This document shows, piece after piece, positions 43,685 through 53,461 of a stretch of 64,000 bases of DNA. Below the pieces are notes generated by a model that worked only from the letters and a program-made list of their open reading frames with translations, had not been told where the DNA came from and did no database searches. Position 1 is the first letter of the stretch, and each line of letters opens with the position of its first letter. Both the position numbers and the translations under genes were made by a program. The stretch spans positions 93,427 to 157,426 of the forward strand of contig NZ_FNHN01000011.1 of NCBI RefSeq assembly GCF_900103525.1, given 5' to 3'. Source of the stretch: Bacillus sp. OK048. Its GTDB lineage: Bacteria > Bacillota > Bacilli > Bacillales > Cytobacillaceae.

Positions 43685-44002
43685 TCACTCCCAATATCTA
43701 ATACTTTCCGTTTTAGATGTAGGTTCTCTCTTAATCACTTTGCCTGTGGCGTCGAAATATACTTCATATTCCTTATAAATTTCCACGTAATAACCGTCCA
43801 TTTTTTCAACACTGTCGAGCCTGTTCTCCAAGACCGGCAAGTCTATTGGCGGTTGGACATCGACTGGCTGTGCCACTGCTGGTTCGCTGGACGAGTATGA
43901 ATAGCCACTATGAATAAAAGAGTATGGAGAATCAAGATAGGCCACCAGTAAAATAATGATCCCCAGGAATAAAAACGTTGTGAAATGAGAGCGTAGTTTC
44001 AT
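43685..44002 (-). CDS. Hypothetical membrane-anchored protein
   Basis: I do not recognise a family. The 105-residue product has one N-terminal membrane helix (TTFLFLGIIILLVAYL), a Ser/Tyr/Pro-rich stretch (YSYSSSEPAVAQPVDVQPP) and a C-terminal domain with EKMDGYYVEIYKEYEVYFD that could be a small beta hairpin structure. It is probably exposed outside the membrane. ATG 44002 lies 9 nt after AAGGAG. Confidence 0.65.
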   Translation of the reverse strand: MKLRSHFTTFLFLGIIILLVAYLDSPYSFIHSGYSYSSSEPAVAQPVDVQPPIDLPVLENRLDSVEKMDGYYVEIYKEYEVYFDATGKVIKREPTSKTESIRYWE

Positions 44003-44068
44003 AAATCGCAACTCCTTTATACAAGTACATCTTCGTAACCTATCATATGCATGTCCTTTTTACTTATG

Positions 44069-45235
44069 CTAGTTTGTTTTCAAGATTAACGCTTTCGAAC
44101 GATATACTTGATATAAAACAAAAGCTAAAACGGAAATGATTACTCCAGATATATAGGGTAAGCCGATGGATAACGAGAATAACCATCCACCTAGTGGAGG
44201 TCCCACAATTCTGCCTAATGAGTCAAAGGAAGAAAGAAGTCCTGTGGCGCTTCCATGACCTGCTGTGGTTGTTTTGGTAAGCAGGGAAGAAACACTCGGA
44301 CGTATTACTCCGTTTCCAATACCAAAAATAGTTAAAAAAATCGCAGCAGTTGAAAAACTATTCACCAGTAAAATCAATCCAAACCCTATTGCTGAAACAA
44401 TAATTCCACCTTGAATTACAGAACCTTCACCATATTTCTTCGTTAGTTTCCCCATTAAACCACCCTGAACCATTGCTCCAGCAAATCCCATAATCATAAA
44501 GATGTATCCTAGATCAGTGGCGTTAAGTCCTGCCTTTTTCGCTGCAAAGTAGGCAAAGGTTGCTTCTAAGCCAGAAAGAGATAGAGAAATAAATAGCTGT
44601 AAAATAAATAAAACCGATGAGGGACCACTAAAGGATTGCCATAACGATTGCCTTTTTTCTGCAGTTGCATTTTCAGTGTTTTTCTTCAAAGTTTCTTTTA
44701 ATAAAAAGAATACAAGAATCAAGGTTAGTATAGATGAAAAACCTGCTAAGTAAAAAGGCATACTCATGCTGTTTTTCGAAAAGATTCCACCGATTGCAGG
44801 TCCAAACACAAAACCTAGTCCAACAGCTGCTCCAATGATTCCCATTCCTTTACCACGGTTTTCAGGAGTGGTTATATCGGCAACGTAGGCCATTGCTGTC
44901 GGCATATTTGCGGAGGAAAGAAGACCCCCAATAATCCGAGCAGCGAATAACATCCAAAGCTCTGTTGCCATAGCCTGGATAAAAAATGATAGTGCAAGTC
45001 CCGCTATCCCAATCAGCATAACTGGCTTTCGCCCAATGCGATCAGACAATCTACCCCAAAATGGTGCGAAAATCAGCTGCATCAGCGAATATACGGCCAT
45101 TAATAAACCAAGCTGAAATGTATCAGCACCAAGTTCTTCAGCATAAAAGGGAAGAACAGGAATGATAATACCAAAACCGATCATGACTAAAAACATCACT
45201 AAAAATAAAATAGGTAAAGCTCTTTTTGTTTCCAA
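44069..45235 (-). CDS. MFS drug efflux transporter (Bmr/TetA-like)
   Basis: The 388-residue protein has 12 membrane helices with motif A GRLSDRIGRKPVML and motif C-like GFVFGPAIGG, plus TGLLSSFDSLGRIVGPPLGG in the second half. It belongs to DHA1 exporters such as Bmr, Blt or NorA. TTG 45235 is chosen since AGGAG lies 9 nt upstream. Substrate unknown. Confidence 0.85.
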   Translation of the reverse strand: METKRALPILFLVMFLVMIGFGIIIPVLPFYAEELGADTFQLGLLMAVYSLMQLIFAPFWGRLSDRIGRKPVMLIGIAGLALSFFIQAMATELWMLFAARIIGGLLSSANMPTAMAYVADITTPENRGKGMGIIGAAVGLGFVFGPAIGGIFSKNSMSMPFYLAGFSSILTLILVFFLLKETLKKNTENATAEKRQSLWQSFSGPSSVLFILQLFISLSLSGLEATFAYFAAKKAGLNATDLGYIFMIMGFAGAMVQGGLMGKLTKKYGEGSVIQGGIIVSAIGFGLILLVNSFSTAAIFLTIFGIGNGVIRPSVSSLLTKTTTAGHGSATGLLSSFDSLGRIVGPPLGGWLFSLSIGLPYISGVIISVLAFVLYQVYRSKALILKTN

Positions 45236-45418
45236 TAACTCCAACTCCTAAATAATTTCAACAGTTCAAATCTTTATGTACTATGGAATCATATTTTTGA
45301 CCGCTATGCTTAGAATAATTGAAAACAGGAAGCTAATACAAGTATTTCACCATATTATTTTGTAAACAGCTGAGAATGTGCATTTAACCGAGCTTATCAA
45401 TAAGATAGCAAAAACATA

Positions 45419-45449
45419 TCACCTGCTAGCTAATGTATAGCAGATGTGA
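45419..45449. terminator. Second hairpin between the MFS and ABC permease genes
   Basis: TCAC-TGCTA and TAGCA-TGTGA pair around a 9-nt loop; on the minus strand a T-rich stretch follows, so it may back up the terminator at 45455. Confidence 0.45.
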
Positions 45450-45454
45450 AAAGA

Positions 45455-45495
45455 CTAAAAAAGAACACACATCCCTTCATAGGACATGTATTCTT
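45455..45495 (-). terminator. Terminator of the PhnD-type ABC operon
   Basis: AGAACAC-CATCC and GGATGTGTGTTCTT-type arms form a stem around a short loop; on the minus strand a T run follows just past the permease stop. Confidence 0.7.
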
Positions 45496-47129
45496 TACTT
45501 AACTGCTTTCCGCGTTGTTTCTGAAGCAAAGTCTGCGATGATGACAAGGATCATGTAACACAGTAATAGTAAGGTGATTTGAGTGTAGTCAAAATAACTC
45601 ATAGCAAGTTTAAAATCCATTCCAAGTCCACCTGCACCAACAAATCCTACTACAATCGTTGTTCTCATAATAACTTCCCATCGATAGAGGATATAGGTAA
45701 GAAATCTAGGGAGTACAATAGGAAGTATTCCATAAAAAAAGATTTCAATTTTTGAAGCTCCCGCTGTAGCTAAATTTCTAATTGGCCTAGGATCCATGTC
45801 CTCGACCACCTCTGCCCATAGCTTTCCTAGAATTCCAAAGTTATGAAGGGCAAGAGCTAATGCGCCAGGCAAAATACCAGGTTTAAAAATAAATATAATC
45901 ATCATCGCCCAGACTAACTCTGGAACTGATCTAGAAAAAATATATGTCAGTCGAATAAAACCGTATAGAATCCAATTATACCAACTTTTTTTTAATGTAA
46001 GACTGCCATCTGCAATGTTTCTAGTTGCCGGAATAACAGTAATAAAGGCAACAATCGTTGCAAATCCAATTGCCATAATGCTCATTTCAAGTGTCTCTAC
46101 TGTTAACTTTAAGGCTGTAGACCAGCTTTCTGCATCTAGAAAAGCAGGGTTATCTTGATTGATACCAAGGAGTCCGCTGAAGAACCTTTTTGCATACTCG
46201 ATATTTTTTTCAGACAATAATTCAAATAGATCTGCTTTTTCTGCAACAGTAATATATACCCAAGAAGCAGCAATTAAAAGCAAAGAGAATAGAACGGATA
46301 ACCAGCCAAATCCAATCCCTTTTTGTCGTTTATGATCCGTTAAGCCTTTACGCACAAAATTACTCCATAAATCTACAAAAATAACGAGAGCAATTAAGAA
46401 ATAGACAAAAGTCCAAACAGATTCGTACTTGAGATCTGATAGTGCTAATTGTATTTGGAAGCCTAATCCGCCAAGCCCAACAAAACTCATGATGGCAGAA
46501 GAGCGAATCGCACACTCAAACCTGTACATGGTGTAACTAATAAAATCAGCCCAAACTAATGGAAGGTAGCCATAAATAAGCGTCTGAAGTCTAGAAGACC
46601 CTGCAGATTTAAGTGCAATAATTGGCTGCTTGGGTACATCCGTTAACATATCTGCAAATATACGTCCCAGAATCCCTCCATATGGGATTGCAAGGGCCAG
46701 GATGGCTGCAAAGGGAGATAAACCGATGGCTGCCACAAAAAGCCATGCCCAAATTAATTCATGAATCGAGCGAGTAAAGCCTAAGATTCCCCTAAAAACT
46801 ATTTTCGAAAAAATCCTAGAAAATTTATTAGACGTTAACGTTCCTGATGCAAGGACACCAACAATAAAAGCATAAATAATGGCCAAAGACATCCCAGCAA
46901 CCGCGTATGCAAGGGTAATCCATGCAGATTCCAAACCAACCAATAAAATACTCGGATCTAAATTTGGATGAATCAATCCTTCCACTATTTGCAACATGGT
47001 AGGAATTCCGCCCGCATGATATAACTCTGAGTTCCAATGAACAGAAGAAAGGCTCCAGATGAAAACAAATAGTAATAGCATTGTAAGGATGAATCGTTTA
47101 TGAAGTTGAAGAGAGGGAATAAGTTTCAT
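45495..47129 (-). CDS. PhnE-type ABC permease, two permease domains fused
   Basis: The 544-residue protein has two tandem BPD_transp_1 domains, about residues 60-270 and 320-544, each with an EAA-type loop (MLTDVPKQPIIALKSAGSSR in the first, VVEDMDPRPIRNLATAGASK in the second) and the ending SFVGLGGLGFQIQ or GFVGAGGLGMDFK. PhnE is usually a homodimer of one such domain, so this fusion supplies both halves. It starts 1 bp after the ATPase gene stop and is the last gene of a phnD-C-E-like operon. Confidence 0.9.
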   Translation of the reverse strand: MKLIPSLQLHKRFILTMLLLFVFIWSLSSVHWNSELYHAGGIPTMLQIVEGLIHPNLDPSILLVGLESAWITLAYAVAGMSLAIIYAFIVGVLASGTLTSNKFSRIFSKIVFRGILGFTRSIHELIWAWLFVAAIGLSPFAAILALAIPYGGILGRIFADMLTDVPKQPIIALKSAGSSRLQTLIYGYLPLVWADFISYTMYRFECAIRSSAIMSFVGLGGLGFQIQLALSDLKYESVWTFVYFLIALVIFVDLWSNFVRKGLTDHKRQKGIGFGWLSVLFSLLLIAASWVYITVAEKADLFELLSEKNIEYAKRFFSGLLGINQDNPAFLDAESWSTALKLTVETLEMSIMAIGFATIVAFITVIPATRNIADGSLTLKKSWYNWILYGFIRLTYIFSRSVPELVWAMMIIFIFKPGILPGALALALHNFGILGKLWAEVVEDMDPRPIRNLATAGASKIEIFFYGILPIVLPRFLTYILYRWEVIMRTTIVVGFVGAGGLGMDFKLAMSYFDYTQITLLLLCYMILVIIADFASETTRKAVK

Positions 47130-47130
47130 C

Positions 47131-47883
47131 TTAAACCTGCTCCTTCAGTTGGTATAGTTCAGTTAATAGTTCATCGGTAACTTTTTCTGTTGGCAAATCG
47201 AAAAATATCTTCCCATTTTTGAGTGAGATGATTCTCGTAAAGTATTTACGAGCATATTCAACTGAATGTAAACTGGCAATTAATGTTTGCTTTTCTTCTG
47301 TAACGATTTTAGTCAGCATGGTAAGTACATCATCTGCACGAGCTGGGTCGAGAGAAGCAACTGGTTCATCTGCTAGGATGATTTCTGGATTTTGCACCAA
47401 TAACCGTGCCATCGCTACACGCTGTTGTTCTCCACCTGAAAGCGTGGCTGTGATTTCCAATAGTTTATCTTCAAGTCCCACTCGTTGAAGTGCTTTAATA
47501 GCAATTTCCTTTTCTTGAGGGACTAGTAGTGAAAATAATGATTTGAACAATCCCCATTCAGATAATTTACCAGCAAGGACATTGTGAATCACCGCTAATG
47601 GACCAATTAAGTCGAATTGTTGGCGGATGACACCTATTTTCTTTGAAAAAAGTTTGCCTTTTTTATATTTTGTAAGAGGTACGTTATCAATAATGAGTTC
47701 ACCGCTGTGAAGGGGTACAAGGGCAGCAATCGAATTCAATAAGGTAGTTTTTCCGGCACCACTTGGCCCAATTAAGGCAACTAACTCTCCTTGTTTGATA
47801 GAAAAAGAAAGGGAAGATAAGGCTATCTTCCCTTCAAACTGTTTTGTTATATTTTTTGCTTCAATGATTGTTTTTGAAGACAT
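47131..47883 (-). CDS. PhnC-type ABC transporter ATP-binding protein
   Basis: A 250-residue ATPase with Walker A GPSGAGKTTLLNSI, Q-loop RQQFDLIG, signature LSGGEQQRVAMARLL, Walker B ILADEPVASLDP and H-loop ASLHSVEYA. It powers the fused permease. Spacing to the PhnD gene is 12 bp and to the permease 1 bp, so this is a tight operon. Confidence 0.93.
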   Translation of the reverse strand: MSSKTIIEAKNITKQFEGKIALSSLSFSIKQGELVALIGPSGAGKTTLLNSIAALVPLHSGELIIDNVPLTKYKKGKLFSKKIGVIRQQFDLIGPLAVIHNVLAGKLSEWGLFKSLFSLLVPQEKEIAIKALQRVGLEDKLLEITATLSGGEQQRVAMARLLVQNPEIILADEPVASLDPARADDVLTMLTKIVTEEKQTLIASLHSVEYARKYFTRIISLKNGKIFFDLPTEKVTDELLTELYQLKEQV

Positions 47884-47895
47884 TTACAACACCTA

Positions 47896-48804
47896 CTACT
47901 TTATAATCTCTAATTCCTTTGCTACTTTTTCAATCTTTTCATAGTTATCATTTTTTGTTTCAATAAACTTGTCAGTTTGGAATAAATCCGTTATTTCTTT
48001 TGAGTCGCCCGGCATAGCTAGAAGTGAATCTTTTATTTTTTGCTTCGAACCTTTGCCAAATACTTCTTCAACATTGCTATTGATTGTCCAGTTATAGTCA
48101 TAATAATCTGGAGTGGTGTAGAAAACTTTTACTTTGCTTGTATCAACCTTTCCTTCTTTTACAGCTGCTTCCCAAACGGAAATGTTAAGGGCACCAGCTT
48201 GGAAGGAACCAGATTCGATTAATTTGTAGGTTGTATCATGAGAACCTGAAAAATTCGGCTTACCATTAAAGTCCGTAGTAGGGTCAATTCCTTCTTCTTT
48301 TAAGAAGAACCGTGGCATTAAATGTCCAGATGTTGAGCTTTCACTTCCGAATGTAAAGGATTTTCCTTTTACATCAGCAAGTGTGTTAATGCCTGATCCC
48401 TCTTGAGTAATAAATACAGATTTAAATTCAGCATCACGTGGACGTTGTACTATCGATTCAGCACCTGGAACAAGATTTCTAGCCTGTACACTTGTTAAAC
48501 CGCCAAACCATGCTAAATGAATCTCTCCGCGTTGGAATCCTGTTACCAATGCTGCATAATCAACGGAAGGTACAAATTCAACCTTCATGCCAGTATCTTC
48601 ACTTAATTGCTTTGCAACAGCATCCATCCCTGTTTGTAGGAAAGCTGCATTTTGATCAGGAATGGCACCTATTTTTAAAACTTCCTCTGATTTTGTTTCT
48701 TTCTTTCCTTCTTTTTCTTCAGTTCCTTTATTATCAGTTTTCCCACATGCTGCCAACGAAAAAACCAGTATTAATAAAATAATACCAGATAACCATTTCT
48801 TCAT
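47896..48804 (-). CDS. PhnD-type substrate-binding lipoprotein, putative selenium oxyanion binding protein
   Basis: The 302-residue lipoprotein has lipobox SLAACG and a PhnD/SsuA-like binding fold: IGAIPDQNAAFLQTGMDAVAK, VDYAALVTGFQRGEIHLAWFGG, SVFITQEGSGINTLADVKG and GSESSTSGHLMP. The LAWFGGLTSVQARNLVPGAESIVQR stretch is like the family named putative selenate ABC transporter substrate-binding proteins, defined by occurrence near selD. Here it lies among Sec genes. Phosphonate or phosphite remain alternatives, though no phn catabolic gene is nearby. ATG 48804 follows GAGGTGG. Confidence 0.8.
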   Translation of the reverse strand: MKKWLSGIILLILVFSLAACGKTDNKGTEEKEGKKETKSEEVLKIGAIPDQNAAFLQTGMDAVAKQLSEDTGMKVEFVPSVDYAALVTGFQRGEIHLAWFGGLTSVQARNLVPGAESIVQRPRDAEFKSVFITQEGSGINTLADVKGKSFTFGSESSTSGHLMPRFFLKEEGIDPTTDFNGKPNFSGSHDTTYKLIESGSFQAGALNISVWEAAVKEGKVDTSKVKVFYTTPDYYDYNWTINSNVEEVFGKGSKQKIKDSLLAMPGDSKEITDLFQTDKFIETKNDNYEKIEKVAKELEIIK

Positions 48805-49110
48805 AAAATATTCCACCTCAAAGATTTAGTAGTTTTATCACCGTAGTAATATTCTTGCCATTTTGATTATATATAAAGGAGTAACCTTATTAAATTCATT
48901 TTATCTATTTAATAAATTAAAACCAATCGGTTTTTTCGATTGAATGATAGCACGAAAACGTTGATAAATGAAGAAATATATATATATATATCTTTTTACC
49001 ATAGGCTGTTCATTCGTTTATTCTTATTTCTTGCGTTTAGAACTACCTCAATATGGAATGATATTTATAGAGCTTATAAAATACGTAGAACGAGGATGAG
49101 GTGATGCTAA
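48805..49110. promoter_or_regulatory. Divergent intergenic region upstream of the ABC operon
   Basis: It holds a hairpin CCAATCGG/TCGATTG (48923-48942) whose minus-strand reading is followed by TTTTAAT, so it may attenuate the phnD-like transcript. An (AT)n tract lies at 48978-48993. No gene was found. Confidence 0.4.
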
Positions 49111-49251
49111 GTGGAACAAACTCAGGAAGTCAGATTTTGCGAAAATTGTAGCAGGGATACCGTACATATGGTGAGGGAAGATCCATTAGAAATCGAGTAT
49201 ATTTGTAAAGAATGCAATGACCATCAAGAACTGTTTAAATCGTTTTTTTAA
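49111..49251 (+). CDS. Small zinc-ribbon-like protein
   Basis: A 46-residue ORF from GTG 49111 with GAGGTGAT upstream. It contains RFCENCSRDT and YICKECNDHQ, two CxxC pairs spaced 18 residues apart, as in a small zinc ribbon. Not long enough to assign a role. Confidence 0.65.
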   Translation: MEQTQEVRFCENCSRDTVHMVREDPLEIEYICKECNDHQELFKSFF

Positions 49252-49340
49252 ATTATTTAGTTAATGAAACTTAAGTAAGAACCATAGCCTGACTTATACA
49301 TACCATAATAGTAACACCAAGGACAAGGAGGGGGTTTACT

Positions 49341-49532
49341 TTGGTCACAAATCCTAATAATGTTTCAATTGGGACGATTTCAGGCGGCATTGTTAACTTT
49401 GGCGGTGCTGTTTACATTTCACCCATCTCCATTACCAAAACCATCGGTGGCTCTGGCGAAAGTAGCACAAGTCCAGATTGTGATATGGAATCCGAAAATG
49501 AGCCAATCATGAAATTTCCTAAGCGTTGCTAA
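49341..49532 (+). CDS. GerPA/GerPF-type spore germination protein
   Basis: A 63-residue protein with NVSIGTISGGIVNFGGAVYISPISITKT, the core of GerPA/GerPF/YpzD proteins that aid germinant access through the coat. It has a longer C-terminal tail with CDMESENEP. It starts at TTG after GGAGGGGG. It precedes the gerA-type operon, which is a fitting context. Confidence 0.8.
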   Translation: MVTNPNNVSIGTISGGIVNFGGAVYISPISITKTIGGSGESSTSPDCDMESENEPIMKFPKRC

Positions 49533-49639
49533 CATTAGCTTCGCTTTATTTTTTTGTACATTATGAAGTGGTATAAAGAGGTTTTAATGGTAAATAATAC
49601 ATTAAGAGAATGTCTTGAATTGATTGAGGGTGCTGGTAA

Positions 49640-51148
49640 ATGTTCTTTAAGAAGAAATTAATAGCCAATAAAAATGTGAAACATGTTGGGAACGAGGACT
49701 CAATACCTCCATCAAGAGAATTAATGTCTTCGGAATTTAAAAATAGATTGCACAACAGTGCAGACATTTTCGAGAATGAAGTAGGTTGCTCAGGAATAAC
49801 CATATTCTACATTGGTACATTAATAGAAAAAACCATGCTTTATCAGTTTATTATTGAACCAATAAAAGAGCTTTCCTTCGATTCCATTCAAAAAATAATG
49901 GAGTATTTATCTGTTGCTGAGATTGAAAAATCAAATCAAATGGATATGGTCGTCAAATCTGCTCTAGAGGGAAATGTAATTATTTACTTAGAAGGGGATT
50001 CATCCGTTCTATTAGCAAAAATACCTTCTACAGTTGGACGATCCTTAACTTTTGCAGAAAATGAATCTGCGGTTATTGGTCCACAAATTGCATTTAATGA
50101 AAGTTTACTGACAAATATTTCCCTTATTCGAAATTACCTTAAAGATCCAAAATTATGCATTGAAAATTTGAATGTAGGGAGTCACACCAATAAAACTGTT
50201 TCAATTGTGTATATGAATGGTATTGCCTCTGAACAAATGGTGGGCACACTAAGACAAAGAATTCAAAACATAAAAATAGATGGAATTATTGATAGTTCAG
50301 GGCTTTTACAACTTATTGAAGATAACTCTTTATCGATATTTCCACTAATGTTGTTAACAGAGCGTCCGGACCGAGTAAGTGATTTGCTATTAAAGGGAAA
50401 GCTGGCGATTTTTGTAGATGGCAGCTCCTTGGCTATTGTTTGTCCTCAATCATTCTTAGAGTTTTTTCAAAGTTTAGAAGACTATAATGTCAATTGGCAA
50501 ATTGGAACATTCCTACGGTTTTTAAGATTTATCGGCTTATTTATTTCGGTGTTCTTTACCTCAATATATGTTGCTTGTCTAACCTTTCATTATGAAGTCA
50601 TTCCACAAACTTTGTTACTGCCTCTTAGCGAGTCAAGGTCAAAGGTACCATTCCCACCAATGTTTGAAGCTTTAATATTAGAATTTTTCATTGAATTACT
50701 AAGAGAGGCAGGAGCAAGATTGCCGACAAAAGTTGGCCAAACGATGGGTATTGTCGGAGGTATCGTTATTGGAACAGCTGCGGTAGACGCAGGGTTTACG
50801 AGCAATATTTTAATTATCATCATCGCCTTAGCTGCTTTGGGGTCATTTGTAACACCAAGTTATTCAATGGGCAACGTAATTAGGGGATTACGATTTCCGC
50901 TCATTATATTGGCTGGATTTTGGGGGTTTTACGGAATTATGTACGGTTTTTGCTTTTTACTATTGCACATGTTAAAGCAATCGAGTCTTGGAACTCCTTA
51001 TCTATCTCCTTTTTATCCACCTCGGTTTAGTGATTGGAAAGATAGTATCGTTAGACTTCCCTATCAATTCACTTACAAAAGGGCTGATCTAAATAGGCCA
51101 GAGGACGAATACAAATATGCCCCTGAAAAAGCGAAAGAAAAAAATTGA
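49640..51148 (+). CDS. Spore germinant receptor subunit A (GerA/GerKA family)
   Basis: The 502-residue protein has a hydrophilic N-terminal domain (about 1-285) and a C-terminal membrane domain with the conserved ERPDRVSDLLLKGKLAIFVDGS, LSESRSKVPFPPMFEALILEFFIELLREAG and GQTMGIVGGIVIGTAAV. It is the A subunit of a GerA-type receptor in the inner spore membrane. ATG 49640 is preceded by GAGGGTG. It is first in a three-gene receptor operon. Confidence 0.95.
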   Translation: MFFKKKLIANKNVKHVGNEDSIPPSRELMSSEFKNRLHNSADIFENEVGCSGITIFYIGTLIEKTMLYQFIIEPIKELSFDSIQKIMEYLSVAEIEKSNQMDMVVKSALEGNVIIYLEGDSSVLLAKIPSTVGRSLTFAENESAVIGPQIAFNESLLTNISLIRNYLKDPKLCIENLNVGSHTNKTVSIVYMNGIASEQMVGTLRQRIQNIKIDGIIDSSGLLQLIEDNSLSIFPLMLLTERPDRVSDLLLKGKLAIFVDGSSLAIVCPQSFLEFFQSLEDYNVNWQIGTFLRFLRFIGLFISVFFTSIYVACLTFHYEVIPQTLLLPLSESRSKVPFPPMFEALILEFFIELLREAGARLPTKVGQTMGIVGGIVIGTAAVDAGFTSNILIIIIALAALGSFVTPSYSMGNVIRGLRFPLIILAGFWGFYGIMYGFCFLLLHMLKQSSLGTPYLSPFYPPRFSDWKDSIVRLPYQFTYKRADLNRPEDEYKYAPEKAKEKN

Positions 51149-51169
51149 CCTTACGTAGCAGGTGAATGT

Positions 51170-52285
51170 ATGAAAGTTCAATACCAACCAAAACCTCAAT
51201 TTTTGTTAAGTACCTTTTTGATATGTTTTATTATCAATGCTAATCAAGTAGGGATTGGAATATTTGGGTATCAACGGATAATATTTTTTGAAGCAAAACA
51301 TGATGCCTGGATTTCGGTTGTCCTCGCAGGCGTTTTCTCTCATATTGTCGTATTTATTATGATTAAAACGTTACAAATTTATGGATCTACAGACCTTTAT
51401 GGTATACACCAGGATGTGTATGGAAAGTGGATTGGAAAGATGTTGAGTAGTGCATATATTCTATATTGCTTATGTGCGTGTTTGATCATACTAAAAAACT
51501 ATATCGAGGTCATTCAAACATGGGTTTATCCGACTGTACCAACTTGGGTGTTTTCATTTTCCATTCTATTATTAGTCATTTATGGGGTCACAGGTGGGAT
51601 TCGTATTATAGTTGGGGTTTGTTTTTTTAGTATCTTATTTTCACTCTGGATGTTTGGGCTCATTGGCTTTCCTTTACGATTAGGAGATTTTCATCACCTG
51701 CTTCCCGTGATGGAAACAAATATGGTGTCCCTTTTAAAGGGAGTTCATAAAATGACTTTCACTATTGTAGGCTTCGAAATCCTTTATTTTGTCTATCCTT
51801 TTTTGGAGAAAAAGGATAGGGTGCAAAAATTTGCTCAATTAGGAATCGCTGCAACTACTTTCTTGTATTTGATTATTATGCTCCTAACCATTAGTTATTT
51901 TAGCCCTGGACAATTAGAACATACCATTTGGGCAACTTTAACCCTTTTTAAAATCGTTCGACTTTCTTTTATCGAAAGAACAGAATATATAGCTGTATCC
52001 TATTGGCTGCTCATCATTCTCCCTAATCTTATGCTTTATTTGTGGGCCGCTGTTCATGGTGTAAAACGCACATTTGGAAAAAAACCAAAAGGAGTTTTGT
52101 GGATTTTTATATTATTAATTTTTGTTGCAAGTTTGTTTTTTACAACACGTTTAAGAATCGATAGATTGAACGATACTTTTGCTAAATTCTCTTTTTTTAT
52201 TGTGTTTTGTTATCCTTTTGTTCTCTATGCTTTCGCTTTACTAAAGAAACAAATTAGGTCCTATAAGGAGAAAGTGAAATGTTGA
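51170..52285 (+). CDS. Spore germinant receptor subunit B (GerB family permease)
   Basis: The 371-residue protein has about ten membrane helices with the amino-acid-permease-like fold of GerB subunits (MKVQYQPKPQFLLSTFLICFI at the start, ILKNYIEVIQTWVYPTVPTW in the middle). It determines germinant specificity; the ligand is unknown. It overlaps the C subunit gene by 7 bp. Confidence 0.93.
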   Translation: MKVQYQPKPQFLLSTFLICFIINANQVGIGIFGYQRIIFFEAKHDAWISVVLAGVFSHIVVFIMIKTLQIYGSTDLYGIHQDVYGKWIGKMLSSAYILYCLCACLIILKNYIEVIQTWVYPTVPTWVFSFSILLLVIYGVTGGIRIIVGVCFFSILFSLWMFGLIGFPLRLGDFHHLLPVMETNMVSLLKGVHKMTFTIVGFEILYFVYPFLEKKDRVQKFAQLGIAATTFLYLIIMLLTISYFSPGQLEHTIWATLTLFKIVRLSFIERTEYIAVSYWLLIILPNLMLYLWAAVHGVKRTFGKKPKGVLWIFILLIFVASLFFTTRLRIDRLNDTFAKFSFFIVFCYPFVLYAFALLKKQIRSYKEKVKC

Positions 52286-53406
52286 GAAAAAGATGGTTAT
52301 TGAATTTGTTATTATCCTTATTGTTGCTTTGTGGCTGTGCAGAACCAAAAATACTTGATAAATTAGGTCTTGTAACCACTGGTGCATACGACTTGGGGGA
52401 AAATGGTTCCATTTTGGGGACGGCGGTTGAGTTAAGCATAAAACCCAATGCAGCTAATGATATTGATATTCTGGAAACGCATGCACTGACGATTAAAGGA
52501 AATCGTAACTATGGAAATAAAAAAGCGTCTAAGCGATTGGTTTCGGGACAACTTCGAGTTATTTTATACGGTGAAGAATTGCTTAAACAAGGAAAGGCAA
52601 ATGTAGCAGAAACGTTATCAAGTGATCCTTCTATTAGTGATATGACATACTTAGCCGTGGTTGATGGAAGAGCAAGGGATTTACTACAAATACAAAACAA
52701 GCATATTCCTGATATTGGACTGCATATTTATACCCTCATGGAACAAAATACCCAAAATAAAATGATGCCACCCGCAACTATTCAAGAGATTTTACGTAAC
52801 AAATACACGATAGGGAAAGAACCAACCATGCCAATTTTAAGGAAGGAAGATAGCAAGGATGTCCTTTTTTCTGGGGTTGCCCTCTTTAAAGGCAGTAAAT
52901 TAGTAGGGAAAATTAATACTGAACAATCCTTTTATTTAACCTTGCTTACTGATAAATATAAGGATGGAAGTAAGGACGTGGTTATCAATAGTGAATCTCC
53001 GAAATTGAAAGGAAGGAATCAACGGCTTAACAAAACGGTTGCATCTCTAGATTCAATACGAAGCAGTAGTAAAATTAAGCTTATTAACAAAGATAAACCG
53101 GAATTTAATATAGAGACAAAATTTACTGCAAGATTGCTTGAAATAACTAGTCCAATCGATGTTGGTAAACCTTCAAATATAATATTTCTTGAAAAGGAGA
53201 TTGAGAAGAGCATGAAAAAGGAGATCGAAAAACTCATATCTTTTTTACAATCTAAAAATTCAGATGTGATTGGACTTGGGGATATATATAGAAGTTCTGT
53301 CCGTCACTCAAAGCTTACTGATAAAAAGTGGTACAAAATGTATAAGAATGCGAAAGTCAATGTAAAAGTAGACTTTAATATCATAAGAACGGGGCTTAAT
53401 GATTGA
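52279..53406 (+). CDS. Spore germinant receptor subunit C (GerC lipoprotein)
   Basis: The 375-residue lipoprotein has lipobox LLLLCGC and the Ger(x)C features EPKILDKLGLVTTGAYDL and GQLRVILYGEELLKQG. It anchors in the inner spore membrane facing outward. AAGGAG precedes ATG 52279. It ends the operon with a strong terminator. Confidence 0.93.
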   Translation: MLRKRWLLNLLLSLLLLCGCAEPKILDKLGLVTTGAYDLGENGSILGTAVELSIKPNAANDIDILETHALTIKGNRNYGNKKASKRLVSGQLRVILYGEELLKQGKANVAETLSSDPSISDMTYLAVVDGRARDLLQIQNKHIPDIGLHIYTLMEQNTQNKMMPPATIQEILRNKYTIGKEPTMPILRKEDSKDVLFSGVALFKGSKLVGKINTEQSFYLTLLTDKYKDGSKDVVINSESPKLKGRNQRLNKTVASLDSIRSSSKIKLINKDKPEFNIETKFTARLLEITSPIDVGKPSNIIFLEKEIEKSMKKEIEKLISFLQSKNSDVIGLGDIYRSSVRHSKLTDKKWYKMYKNAKVNVKVDFNIIRTGLND

Positions 53407-53415
53407 TCGAAATAT

Positions 53416-53452
53416 AAGCTGCCAGGTTCATTTTGAACCTGGCAGCTTTTTA
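53416..53452. terminator. Strong bidirectional terminator
   Basis: AAGCTGCCAGGTTCA and TGAACCTGGCAGCTT form a nearly perfect stem between the ger operon and pbuX. Confidence 0.9.
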
Positions 53453-53461
53453 AAATGAATA

